From NCBI RefSeq assembly GCF_001653235.2, contig NC_035796.1:930001-994000 (forward strand): a stretch of DNA of 64,000 nt. Direction: 5' to 3'. The position numbers and the translations under genes are program-made. Below the pieces are notes generated by a model, which worked only from the letters and a program-made list of their open reading frames with translations, did not search any database and was not told the DNA's origin. Source of the stretch: Pochonia chlamydosporia 170 (taxonomy: Eukaryota > Ascomycota > Sordariomycetes > Hypocreales > Clavicipitaceae). Below are positions 1 through 10,271 of this stretch, in pieces (position 1 is the first letter of the stretch; each line of letters opens with the position of its first letter).

Positions 1-1312
1 GGCACCTTACAGTAGTTGAGGCCACATCCAACACGTCGGGCCCAGCTTCACCCGCCTGAAGGTTTTTAGATGAGATGGATGTTGGGCATATTGGACTTTA
101 TCCCTAAACTGAAACGCGCCGAAAATTCTAGACTTGCTACGAAGTAGTTGGCCCCCGAAAATTTTGTGCGTTGAGCATTGACATGATGGCGGCATAGCTC
201 GCCATGGAGACCCAGGCCGCCGTGAGATCACAGCGCTCTCTGCACTCAATTAAACCCAGGTGCTTCTGAAACGGATGCGGAAATCATTGACGCTTTGTTG
301 GGCACGTTCCTGGCATATTTTTTTCATCCAGATCTAGGCGCTTGGAGATAATGGCGCTCCCAGCGTTCTGACGTGGCAGCGCCCAAACCACGCAACTCAG
401 TCTGCTGGAGGATCAACATCAAACCGGATGTGCATCCGTTGTTAGAAGGGATACATAGATTATGGTTGCGCTCCGAGTCGCAAATCGTCTTTGATCTTCT
501 ACCCGCCGCACGTTACCATAGCTAACGAAGCCTTGCAGGCCATGTGGCTGCTCTATCAAGTGCCGCTGGCCGAGGCGACCGGTAGTGCTGTGTAATTCAT
601 CTTGTTTTTCAACCATAATTGAACATAAATGTCATAATTTTTAAATGATGTCCTTCCTTTGATCTGCGTTCGTCAGAAATTTACAGTCTTCATCCTTTGA
701 GGTCGGTCCTCTTGAGCACGGTTGAAAATTGAGTATTTCAGAGCTGAGTATCTCCAACCCATCCACTGTGCATTGATCGCATGGTCCAGTAGGATACCAG
801 CCTCCAAGAAACGAATAGAAATCGAGAACACAATATTGCTTGAAACCTAGCAGCTATCTTCCATAGGGGTCAAATCTTTACATTTCCGCTCGCAGCTACT
901 GTACGATTCGGTCGAAACATTACGAATGGATGGATGCAACCGCCATAGGTGGTTGCTGGGCTGTGCACCGTCTGCATAATCTAACAAGATCTGCAAGATC
1001 GTATCTTGCAAGCACCCACTTAAGAAATTGCTTGCCAAATGAGGCAATGGCAGGGTCACATTATTGATCTAACCTCCATTTTGTTCAAATGGACCAAGAG
1101 AGTCAGAACTGAACCTCCTTGTGCCCTTATTTAAGGGACATACACAAAACTGCGCACAACATGATAAACAGCCGATTTGCTGGCCAAAATGGCACCACAG
1201 CAGGGACATCACAATCAGCTTTGGACCAAGCTTGTTCATAATTCAGATTTATTTCTTCTTGGGGTCATAAGAGTGCACTATCTAGTTACAGCCTGCCTAA
1301 ACGGCCACCATA
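1..1312. other. Gene-free left flank
   Basis: All six frames are broken by stops at short intervals; the longest open frames are 60-80 codons and show no recognisable family. I see no tRNA or rRNA. It contains the region downstream of the DUF4139 gene, which is transcribed leftward and stops at 1313. No partial gene can be seen entering from the left edge. Confidence 0.5.
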
Positions 1313-3778
1313 TCACGATGGATACGTTCCTGTTGGGAAGGCAATTCCATATTCCAGCGTCAGTCGAACAGCCTTGCCAGCATTCAAGCTAACATCCCAA
1401 TTAACCTCGCCATCCTTCTTCAGACTTGCCCTCGCGCTGCCCCAATCCTTATTATCTTTGGCTTCCAAACCTGGCGCCCCGGCTCTGACTTCCCCGCCAC
1501 CCAACGACAAGCCCTGAGGGTTGAGCACTTCCACTTTGAGCTTCTCATCCTGCGAGACTGGCACTTGATCGAGCACCAGGAGGGAAGTAGGTTTGCCGGC
1601 GGACGCCCGGGTGTTGTGCAGTGTGATGGCTCTGGTGAACATTGCTGTGTTTTCCTTGCTGAACAGGCCGGCTGTGGCGCGCTGGATAACAGGCTTGGGA
1701 TAGGTGACCTTGATGGCGGGATCAATTCCCAGGCTGAGAGTAAACGTTTCGCCGGCGCTGCAGCGCGGGAGGCTAGTCCTGCCCATGAAGCTTCCGTCAA
1801 GAGTCAGCCCGGCGCGTCCCTTGAACAGCGTCATCTTGCTGGTGTTCTTGAACTTGGCCTTGAGGTATGCCACGGGCTTGTACTTGGCAACAATTGTGTG
1901 GCTGTACACGACGTTTGCGAAGTGGACATGGGCGACGCGCTGCTTCGTTGCAGTTGACTTGGGGATGAGGGTCTTGAACCCAGGAAGTTCGTACGTGGAC
2001 GTCAGACCAGTCTCTTCCATGATAGACTCTGCCGATTCAGACTCCTCGTCGCCATCCTCATGATCATCTTCATCACGCAGCGTATCCAACTTTTCGCCTC
2101 GTTCCAACACGTTCGATATCGATCTCGATCTGGAACCACCAGGCGCAGCTGAACCAAAGGCGCTAGCCGCAGATGATGCTGCACCAAATCCCCCAGCAGA
2201 GCTGCCAGCTCCGCCAAATAGCCCGCCAGATGCCCTTCGAGCGGCCGGGACAGCTGCGCCAAAGAGTGAAGCACTCTGTTGAGCTTGTGGTGGAGCAGGT
2301 GCGGCGCATGCTACAGGAGCTGCAGGACGAGGTGGTGGTGGTGGAAGAGGGACGGAAGAGTAGCCCTCAGCCGTCCACGAACTCTTCTTCTTCTTCATGG
2401 CTGTTACGGCCTGGAAGCTAGCAAGAGACTGTACCTCACTTGGGATACCAAACATCTCACCCCGGGGCTTCTGTGGTCCGGACTGCTTCTGTTTGGCCAG
2501 GAAATTGTTGGTGCTGAAAACCTCATCGCCACTTCGAGCGATGCGCTCATGGCTCTGAGAATATCCAAACGGCGGCGCACCATGTACAAGGCTCATGTAC
2601 CACGGGTTAAGCGTCGGGATGGCATCATCCAGTCCTGCAAAAGTCGCTTGAGACGTCGACAAAACAACCTTGCAGTTAGACCACGTCTCCGAGGTGGAGT
2701 TGTGCAGCTCCGCGTCGAAACTAAGTGTTCCCGTGGCAGTTGTCGTGGAAAGCTGCAAATCGTACGTGGGCGACCATGACGCTGACGACGTGACATACGA
2801 CAGAACCAAGTCGCACAGTGTAATCGCTCCCTCGGCAGGCTCATCAGCAGCTGCATCTTCGGGCACAGGCCTTGACACACGCGTCTCACTAGACACAGAG
2901 GTTCTCCTCGAACTCAACGGCGTAAAGGTATCCGTCTCAAGCGTAATCCGAACAGCATAGCAATACTTTGGCCAGTACTTCTCCCTCTCGTTTCTCACTC
3001 TGTCCTTTTCTTTCCGCTGCTCCTCTTGGCGTCTGGACTTTTTAAATAGATCCTTGGCCCTGGCTTTGCGAATCTTGTCCTTTTCCTTGTCGGCTTTCTC
3101 TCGTGCTTTATCGTCCACCTTTTGTAGCTGATATACTTGATCTCGCTGATCTTCAATTTCTTCTGACACCTGTCGCTGCTCCTTCAGACCAGTCATGTAG
3201 TCTTCGTAAGCCTTTGATCGTTGCTGCTTGTACGTCTCCAGGCTCTCTTCGATAACAACCCCACGCTTCTTATCCAACGTCTTGCCATAGGCATCGAGGA
3301 GTCGGAGACGGCTCTCTGCACTGGCTACAGTCTCGTCAGCCAGCCGGCGAGTGTCTTCTAGCCGTGTCAACTTGTCCTTGGCATCTTTCAGCTCAGGCCC
3401 TTCTTTCCACCGTCTGTCGTCTAGGTCGTCGTCATCTGAATTATCTGAATCATCGCTGTCTGACTCAGGGTACACCTCTTCGAAGATTTCCCTGTTGGGG
3501 AGCGACTCTACTGAGACGTCGCTGATGGTGAAGGCTGCGCCGCCTTCAACCTTGACTGAGTCTTCATCCACAGTAGGACTAAGGCCAAAAATGGTAATTT
3601 CGTTTGTGCCGGTCTGGAGAATGTTAGCTGCTGCTGTTGAGGTGTTGATGGGAGGTAAACTTACCTTGAGATTGACGTTTTTAATGTCCCGCTGAATTTG
3701 GGCTCGGGTTGGGAACAGAGTGACGGAGCGAGTGCCCAGGTCTCGGAGCTTGTACTCAATCTTGTTGATGGAATCCAT
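1313..3778 (-). CDS. DUF4140/DUF4139 (mucoidy-inhibitor-like) protein
   Basis: Two exons, 3778-3665 and 3613-1313, give 804 residues. The N-terminal part carries a DUF4140-type domain (the 'TRSVTLFPTRAQIQRDIK' stretch is typical of the family start), followed by an acidic linker (D/S run near residues 105-120), a long charged coiled coil (roughly 125-290, rich in K, E, R, Q), and a large DUF4139 region (about 320-800). A proline run and an Ala/Gly/Phe low-complexity insert sit near residues 495-580. The intron at 3614-3664 is 51 nt, has GTAAGT and CTCCAG ends, and is free of stops in frame, so an unspliced message would also be open with 17 extra residues. I chose the ATG at 3778 because the family begins there; an in-frame ATG at 3844 would add 22 residues. 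Function is unknown; homologues are widespread in fungi and animals. Confidence 0.85.
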   Translation of the reverse strand: MDSINKIEYKLRDLGTRSVTLFPTRAQIQRDIKNVNLKVSLPPINTSTAAANILQTGTNEITIFGLSPTVDEDSVKVEGGAAFTISDVSVESLPNREIFEEVYPESDSDDSDNSDDDDLDDRRWKEGPELKDAKDKLTRLEDTRRLADETVASAESRLRLLDAYGKTLDKKRGVVIEESLETYKQQRSKAYEDYMTGLKEQRQVSEEIEDQRDQVYQLQKVDDKAREKADKEKDKIRKARAKDLFKKSRRQEEQRKEKDRVRNEREKYWPKYCYAVRITLETDTFTPLSSRRTSVSSETRVSRPVPEDAAADEPAEGAITLCDLVLSYVTSSASWSPTYDLQLSTTTATGTLSFDAELHNSTSETWSNCKVVLSTSQATFAGLDDAIPTLNPWYMSLVHGAPPFGYSQSHERIARSGDEVFSTNNFLAKQKQSGPQKPRGEMFGIPSEVQSLASFQAVTAMKKKKSSWTAEGYSSVPLPPPPPRPAAPVACAAPAPPQAQQSASLFGAAVPAARRASGGLFGGAGSSAGGFGAASSAASAFGSAAPGGSRSRSISNVLERGEKLDTLRDEDDHEDGDEESESAESIMEETGLTSTYELPGFKTLIPKSTATKQRVAHVHFANVVYSHTIVAKYKPVAYLKAKFKNTSKMTLFKGRAGLTLDGSFMGRTSLPRCSAGETFTLSLGIDPAIKVTYPKPVIQRATAGLFSKENTAMFTRAITLHNTRASAGKPTSLLVLDQVPVSQDEKLKVEVLNPQGLSLGGGEVRAGAPGLEAKDNKDWGSARASLKKDGEVNWDVSLNAGKAVRLTLEYGIAFPTGTYPS

Positions 3779-4918
3779 GATAGGCAGTTGCTTTTGGCGT
3801 AGCGTGTTGATGCTTTGCTGTGTTGTGGCTGTGAGCCGAAGCAATTGAGCTGGGTGAATGAATCACTTGGTGCTTTGTTGCAGAGTCAGCGTCGTTGCGC
3901 TGTAAGGTACTTATGCGCCGGATACAGGGTCGTAAATTGTACACAATGAATGCGGGTTCGAATAGATCAAGTAAAAGGCAGAGAGACGACAGGACAGGAC
4001 GACATCGTCATATTATATGCGGCTGAGACAGCTCGGCAGCTTAACAAGTGAGCTTGTGCGTCAAGCGGCAAGGCTCTCCAGAGTCCAGATGCTCAGCCCC
4101 ATGAGTTCATGATTTCCACAGCCAGGGTTCAACACGAAGGCAGCCAAGCATGGAGGCAAACTATTGGACCAGGCAGCCTTCCAGGCACTGCTGGCAGGCA
4201 GGGGCGACATCTGCCTGCGGATCTTGCGTGGCAGTATTGAGCCAATAGGGCGCGAGTTGAATGGCTTCGCGGTGCATCTGAAAAAGCGCAGCAAATGTTG
4301 ACGAACATTGAAATGATCTCAGACAGGAGGGGATTTACACAACTTTGACCTTGAAACCTCCAAGTTACCTGCAGGTGCCTGGGGAAACCCTGTGAAAGAG
4401 CATTGACAGAGGTGGGGGCGGACATGCAATGGCAAGCACGACCACAACGCACTTGCCTAAACCACGGCATCGCATGAAACGAGGGTTGCTCAAGGGGCAG
4501 CTCGTTGTGCTTGGGGTCGGTTACCCCACTATATTCTCGCAAAGGTACCCGGCGACCAACTGATCTTCTTGAGTCCAGCAGGACAGCGTATGCGCTGCCA
4601 GATTGGCGATTATAATCGCAGCACCGCAGGCAAGGACAGGGGTTTCATCCCTAAGCTTCTTGGGAAGCAAGGGCAAGGCCTGAGCAAGCATGACAATGGC
4701 ACTCAAAGGATAACGTGTATAGTAACAATCTAGACGCAGCAGTTAGTAGGGGAAATTGCTGTACGAGAACCAATGAGCCGCCACGCGAGCAATGCTCCAT
4801 GAAACGGCACATTGACAACAACACCAAAAAAAAATTACAGTAGAAACCACACACACAACAAAAGATAACCAGAGCACCTGGTATCAAAAAGATATACAAA
4901 AAGAAGGTTTGGCGGTAA
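3779..4918. other. Intergenic, no gene seen
   Basis: Between the DUF4139 start and the tRNA-Cys pair. Only short unrelated open frames (up to 137 codons, 4129-4542 minus, no family features). Contains the DUF4139 promoter. An A-rich run at 4898-4902 is the T5 terminator of the minus-strand tRNA. Confidence 0.5.
4898..4902 (-). terminator. Pol III terminator of tRNA-Cys copy 1
   Basis: Five T residues on the minus strand, 16 nt beyond the mature 3' end of the tRNA at 4919-4990, the usual RNA polymerase III stop signal. Confidence 0.6.
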
Positions 4919-4990
4919 AGCTCCAGCTCGGATTCGAACCAAGGACACTAAGATTTGCAATCTCATACGCTACCACTGCGTCACTGGAAC
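4919..4990 (-). tRNA. tRNA-Cys(GCA), copy 1
   Basis: Folds as a complete 72-nt cloverleaf without intron. Acceptor GTTCCAG pairs with CTGGAGC (one T-G wobble), D stem ACGC/GCGT with a 7-nt loop, anticodon stem TGAGA/TCTTA with loop TTGCAAA giving anticodon GCA (Cys), T stem CTTGG/CCGAG with loop TTCGAAT. The discriminator base is U, the identity base expected for tRNA-Cys. Internal A and B boxes are intact. An identical copy lies 78 nt upstream at 5069-5140. Confidence 0.95.
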
Positions 4991-5052
4991 TTGGCTCCAG
5001 ACCGAGAAAAAGGTGACTATATACCTATCCCCCAATCAGACGACAACAAAAC

Positions 5053-5057
5053 AAAAA
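5053..5057 (-). terminator. Pol III terminator of tRNA-Cys copy 2
   Basis: Five T residues on the minus strand 12-16 nt past the 3' end of the second tRNA-Cys. Confidence 0.6.
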
Positions 5058-5068
5058 GTTATGGCGGT

Positions 5069-5140
5069 AGCTCCAGCTCGGATTCGAACCAAGGACACTA
5101 AGATTTGCAATCTCATACGCTACCACTGCGTCACTGGAAC
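5069..5140 (-). tRNA. tRNA-Cys(GCA), copy 2
   Basis: Identical over all 72 nt to the copy at 4919-4990, same strand, same cloverleaf and GCA anticodon. The short 3' flank (GGCGGTA on the plus strand) is shared between copies while sequence further out differs, which suggests a small tandem duplication. It has its own T5 stop, so each copy can be an independent Pol III unit. Confidence 0.95.
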
Positions 5141-5852
5141 TTATCTAATCAGTCCATAATTAAAGCTTATAAAGCCAACTCCTTCGTTCCCCACTTTGTC
5201 AATAGGTGAATGGTGAAGTTGGACTCATAGGTTTGACACTGGATTGAGGTGCAACTCAGAGCAGCATAAACACTAAAACAGACATTCCACTCTTTGAATT
5301 GTGCATGAATGTATTTCACAGTCTTCACGGACACTCGGTCATTTTACTTTGAGCACGCATATCATCTCTCGTACTTGAAACGCGCTGCGAATTCGTTTAT
5401 CCAGCATTCACTTCACTACAGGGTAAGTAAAGAGAAGGGAAGTCAAGACGACAAGTGATCAGCGGCAATGAATGGGCTGCCTCTGTGGCGTTACTGGGGA
5501 CCTGACTGCCAGACAGTTCATCAGGTCCATAGCACGTAGTGGGACATCAGCTCAGGCAACCAACACCAGTTGACCAGATGAGCTTGGACATTGACGTTGC
5601 TGGATCAGATCAGATATCACCTTGGCATCAAAAGTGTGCCTAATTGCCTGTGGCGTAGTTTTTGCAATACAATACTGAAAAAATTATTCGACTTCAAAGA
5701 ACCAATACGTGTACCGTCACTTTCCAAAACAACCTGTACAATACCCATGCATCGCTGCTCAGTCGGCTCTACTCCGTACCTGAACATTGATTCCTTCTTC
5801 TCCGCAATCCATCTTCAATGACAAATCTCTCCAGAGTAAGACTTGACTGGCA
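5141..5852. other. Intergenic, no gene seen
   Basis: AT-richer stretch between the tRNA pair and the 3' end of the ankyrin pseudogene. The longest open frame (5591-5821 plus, 76 codons) has no family features. Confidence 0.5.
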
Positions 5853-7184
5853 TCAGTTTTCCTGACTCCCAGTTGTGTCAACTGGGGCATCTCCTGACCC
5901 GTCCTCCGTCTCCACAGATGCGCCCTCCTCGATCAAGAGCTCGAGTATGTCGCTGTGCCCGCCAGCAGTTGCGAGAGCAAGGGGTGTTTCACCGGTTTCA
6001 TCCCTTACATCATATAGTGCTTGGTGCATAAGTAACATGCGGGCAATATCCCCGTGTCCGCCCAAAGCCGCGCGGTTTGTAAATTCTGGTTGGTAGCACT
6101 TGGTGATGCCACAGCCTCCAACAATATCTGTACCAGGGAAGTCTTTCCAGAGGCAACCGCAAAGCGCAAAGTTTTCCACAGGTATTCTTTGTTTGGACAT
6201 GCTGATGTCAGGGTTCGGACAATATCATCGTGATTACCGGCAGCGGCAGATTCGATTGGCAACTTATTGTCGTCATTGCTAGACCAGGCATTGGCTCCTG
6301 CTCCCAATAAATGCTCAACAACACGCCAATGACCGGCCCGAGCGGCCAGGTGTAATGGCGTGTAACCTGCACAATCCCACGCATTGATATTGATTCCGCC
6401 ATGCTCAAGGAGATACTCCAATGTGTCCAGATTTCCGTGGCCGGCGGCTTCAAATAACAGGGCCTAGAAATTTGGCGACTCGGCGGAACCAGTATCTGAG
6501 AGTAAGCATAAGATGGCTTTAGTACCATTGGCGGCTGCGGTTGTCCATGGCAGACTTTTTATTTTCGAGTTCTTGCTAAATAGGCTCATCAAATCTGCCA
6601 GTCCGTTTTGATCCTGGGGATTTGTTTCGCTCAACTCGCAGGCTTTCTCCATTAGCATTGATTGCCGTTCCTTTTCGAGCAGCCCCTTCTTAGCTTCAAT
6701 AAGCAATTTGACTACTTCGATGTGCCGATTTTGAACTGCGACACGCAGACAATCATTCCACGCCTCTGCCGTTGCGCCTTTAGAAATCCCGTATTCGACA
6801 AAAGCCCGAGCAATACCGTCGTGCCCCAGCTGGCTGGCAATTTTCAAAGCCTCATGTTCCTCCCATGATGGCGAGGAGGCCTTTGTCATAGCATGCAGCA
6901 GTGCGCGGACCACTTCAGACAGCCCAAGTCGTGATGCATGATCCAGGGGATGTTGTTGTGCTGGATTCTCAATATGATTGATGTCAAAGCCGCACTTGAC
7001 ATGAGCCTCCAAAGTCTCTTTCTGCCCTGTCATCATGGCCTGTTGCAGGAGTTTTGGACCCTAGCTGGTTTCTGTCCGCCGAATCCTGCGACCACATACT
7101 GAAAAGTCTTCCCAGGAGTTTGGAGTTTCCAACTCTGACACAAGATTCCCAAGGTAATTCGTAAGGCAGAACCTCGGCGAGCAT
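5853..7184 (-). pseudogene. Ankyrin-repeat protein, broken
   Basis: Reading leftward, three frames together spell an ankyrin-repeat protein of about 440 residues, with repeats such as 'GYTPLHLAARAGHWRVVEHL' and 'ETPLALATAGGHSDILELL'. It cannot be read in one frame. I see (a) a shift near 7052-7055, a run of four T on the plus strand, where the frame starting at the ATG at 7184 must change; (b) an in-frame TAG at 6464-6466 in the middle of a repeat, consistent with a CAG-to-TAG transition; and (c) a further shift at about 6064-6075, after which the last repeats continue to the stop at 5853. No intron with good ends removes (b) or (c). An upstream open frame (7414-7185) has weak coding character and may be an older N-terminus. 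Either a decayed gene or an assembly with errors; decay is favoured because there are three lesions. Confidence 0.75.
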
Positions 7185-7414
7185 GGTCCATGACTGCGGT
7201 TGCGGCTGTGACTGGAATCACCAAGAAGTTCTAGCAAGGTCGGGAGCTTGTCCTCGGTAGCATGGCCATCTCCGGAACCGGATAGCTCGACATGGCCAGC
7301 TGGGTTTGTGAGAGCCGATTTTCCATTCGAGGGACCAGTAAGGCTGCCAGTATTTGAACGTGGAGTAGACTCTAAGTTAGAGTCGCTGGCTCTCGTGCCA
7401 TGATTGAAACCCAT

Positions 7415-8950
7415 GCTGTTAAGTTTTGATAAAGAACCTGGGGCTCAATGTACTGCAGTTTCTTGAATAGTAGTGTTGCGGTAAAGCAAGTAGTGGTATG
7501 GCTTTCGGTTGGATGGTACAGACGCTTAAGAATTGTTTGCGAAGAACGCTTCTCAGATTCTTAAAAGTGTAAATGCTTGAGACTGACTTTAAGTAGAGCA
7601 AGAAACAAAGAACTCCCCATGGTATGTGGATTTACACCCACGGCAGTCATTGGCATGCCAATTTTGAAGACGCTTTTGACACTGGGGACGCCCCATTCCG
7701 GCGTCGCTGTTACGTGCTTCGAAGCGCAAGATGCGCTGCCCGAACAAGCACAAAATTTTGAAAGAGCGCCGAGAACGCTGTGATCACCCCATCGTCCCTG
7801 GCACCACGGCAACACGTACAACAAGTGGCCTCACCGGTCTCCCATGAGGGACGTGTACTGTTTTAGACTCTGTGCTCGTCGGAATATTGAAACCAGCCAA
7901 ATTCCAGGAACAACATGACCCAAGCGTTACATGAAATATGGCTTTGTGGTTGGGTGTCCGTCAGATGCACGCCAAGTCAAACTACTTGCCAACAGCACCA
8001 TGACGCAAGCCCGAACGGTAGACGGAGCTTGAGAGAATCATTAGATCAGGTGGAACTGAATTCCGAGGGAGCCAGAGTGAAGTCCATGTTCCCGGTCGTC
8101 TTTGCGTAAGCAAGTTACGCATGAAAGAAGGAGACTAAGGTGTAATCGTTGGCGATATGCACGGGTGAGGATGGAATGTCATTAGAAGGATAGGTTGCTT
8201 CTTTTGCGGCCATATGTGAGGGTTGTCTACATTTGATATGAGTTCTAAACAGGCGAAATCGATCCATCGGCCCATCTGCCAAATGCGCAATGTTACATAC
8301 TTGCAGGGATTGCTACTCCCAGAGCAAAGACGACCCAAACTCGATGTTGTTGAGGTCAAGACTCAGGACCAACGTAGCTGGGAATCATCCATCCTCTCCA
8401 CGGTCGACCGTTCCTTGAAACACGATGAGACCTGTCGTATTTGTCGCGGACAAAATTCTGCCCGGATTGTGGGTATTAGGCCATGCGTCAAAGGGACAAG
8501 GTTGGCATTTTCTCCGTCGAAAGCTCGGCGTAATCGTGACCTAGACTCGATGTTACTGTCAACAACAACCTGGATCAGCCATCACAAGTGCCATGGTTTG
8601 GAACATCTTGTAGATGTGGCTAGGATCGCAGGCGTGGCTCCGCAATTGAATGATGCCATGCCAGGTTCTGCGATATTGTCGATGGTGATTATGAAGCTTG
8701 GAGGTGGATGTGATGGAGGAGTCAGAGACTCGTATGCAGGTCAACTGGTGTGGGCTGCCCACATGCACTTCAAGCACCAGACTTCATGTTGCCAACTTAC
8801 CAGCCTCCTCAAATCAACTCTACACTTAACCACCAACCTCAACCGCCCAAAAGTGGCAGTGCATCCAAATCGCTCCTCCGACATGTTATTTTGATCGCAT
8901 CTTTTCATTTTTCATCCTTTGAGTCTCATCGAATTCACACCCGCCACAAA
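7415..8950. other. Intergenic with one doubtful ORF
   Basis: Separates the ankyrin pseudogene from the proline-rich membrane protein gene. A 223-codon open frame at 8223-8894 (plus) has no domain, signal peptide or compositional support and stops 56 nt before the next start codon, so I treat it as chance or as leader sequence. Confidence 0.4.
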
Positions 8951-9886
8951 ATGGCATCGTCAAGCTCCCAACCGCCCATGCGGCCCATCGATCCCCAACC
9001 CATATCATCACCATCCAATGCGCCATACTTTCCACCTCCTCCAGGATCACAAGGTCCTCCCGGTCCTCCCCCAGGTATTCCTCTGGGTCCTCCTCCGCCA
9101 GGACCACCACCAGGTCAAGGCCTAGCCTTACACCTCGGACCAGAGTCCCAAATACCAGATCATCCTGGAAGCACAATGAGCATCCCAACCGTGCCGGGAC
9201 ACACATTGACGCCCATGGCTCCTCCCGCAGCAGTTGATGTTCGCAACGTCAGAGCAAGCACCCAATTCCATCTCCGCGAATTCCTGAGCGTCCGCGCCCA
9301 ATTGCAACAAGGCGGCAGCTTCGAGCTTGAATCCCGTTTAAGAAACCAAGCCGGCATATTAATAGGTGACCTGAGCAACCTGCAAGCCGAGGTCAGAGCC
9401 CTAGCAAAAGCCGCCGAGAATCAACGATGGCGGAGATTTCTCGTAGGAGGCGCAATGTAAGTAGTATAATCACTTCACCATCAACCCAATTCCACAAATC
9501 AGGTAATCATTTTAAAAAAGAACTTGACTCTAACTGCCATCCCCAGCGCGGCATTCATCCCTGCTGTCCGCAGAATCTTCCGCCGCAACTCCGACGAGGA
9601 GTCCCAATTGTCATCCAATGACACAGAGTACGCCTTCCGCAAATCCAAGGGCTTGCTTTCTGGAATTAAAAACGCAATCCTTGGCGGGGGCATGCTTGCC
9701 AAGATTGCCTTTTTTGTGTTTTCTATTTTGTACGTGTTTCAGAATGAAGTGACCATCAGAGTGGCCAAGACGTTGAACAGAAGGCTGAGGAAGTTGACGG
9801 AGAGTGTTGAGAGGGGAGATCCGAATATAAGTGAGGGTGATTTGAGGGTCTTTGAGGGATGGCGGTGGAGGGTGCTTTTGTGGTAA
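8951..9886 (+). CDS. Proline-rich putative membrane protein
   Basis: Two exons, 8951-9456 and 9547-9886, give 281 residues. The 90-nt intron has GTAAGT and CCCCAG ends; the junction codon is ATC. The first 70 residues are rich in Pro and Gly with collagen-like Gly-Pro-Pro runs. The middle (about 100-160) is a helical segment with a conserved look, and two hydrophobic stretches follow, one around the exon junction ('FLVGGAIAAFIPAVRRIF') and one near residues 220-240 ('MLAKIAFFVFSILYVF'), separated and flanked by Arg/Lys. A peripheral or double-pass membrane protein is likely. I do not recognise the family; similar Pro-rich fungal hypotheticals exist. Function unknown. Confidence 0.8.
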
Positions 9887-10271
9887 TTGTATATCAGTCA
9901 GGCATTTTATTTTGTTATATTATCTTGACGCATTAGGAACATACACGTAATGAATAACGAGACTGCAACCATTTGTCTAGACATGCTTTCAATGGGAGTC
10001 GTTCATCTTTCCAAGACAAACATATTTGCGTGGAGAATATATCGACCCCGTATTCAGCACAAGTGTGCAAGGCCCTCAAGAGTTCCAACTGACGCCAGAG
10101 GGAGGAATGAACGCCCTCAACTGAATTGTATACGAATGTCTGAATGTAGTCAATTTTGCCAAACTGATTTATTTGCTTTGTGCAGTGATCGGTTGGCCCG
10201 TCATCCATGAAACTTGGAGAATATCGGAGTCTACTTCAGCCAGTAGCATGGTGAACCAAAGCCACGTCAAT
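9887..10271. other. Intergenic between convergent genes
   Basis: 3' flanks of the proline-rich protein gene (plus) and the Cys/His-rich protein gene (minus). No further feature seen. Confidence 0.5.

Noticed and set aside
2002..2779. Overlapping plus- and minus-strand frames inside the DUF4139 gene (up to 166 codons)
   Set aside because: They mirror the composition of the real coding strand and show no domain; they are shadows.
7061..7099. A 39-nt GTATGT...CTAG intron in the ankyrin pseudogene that would remove the TAG at 7061
   Set aside because: It is shorter than the other introns here, has no branch site, and the neighbouring frame (from the ATG at 7184) reads better as ankyrin with a single shift in the T run at 7052-7055.
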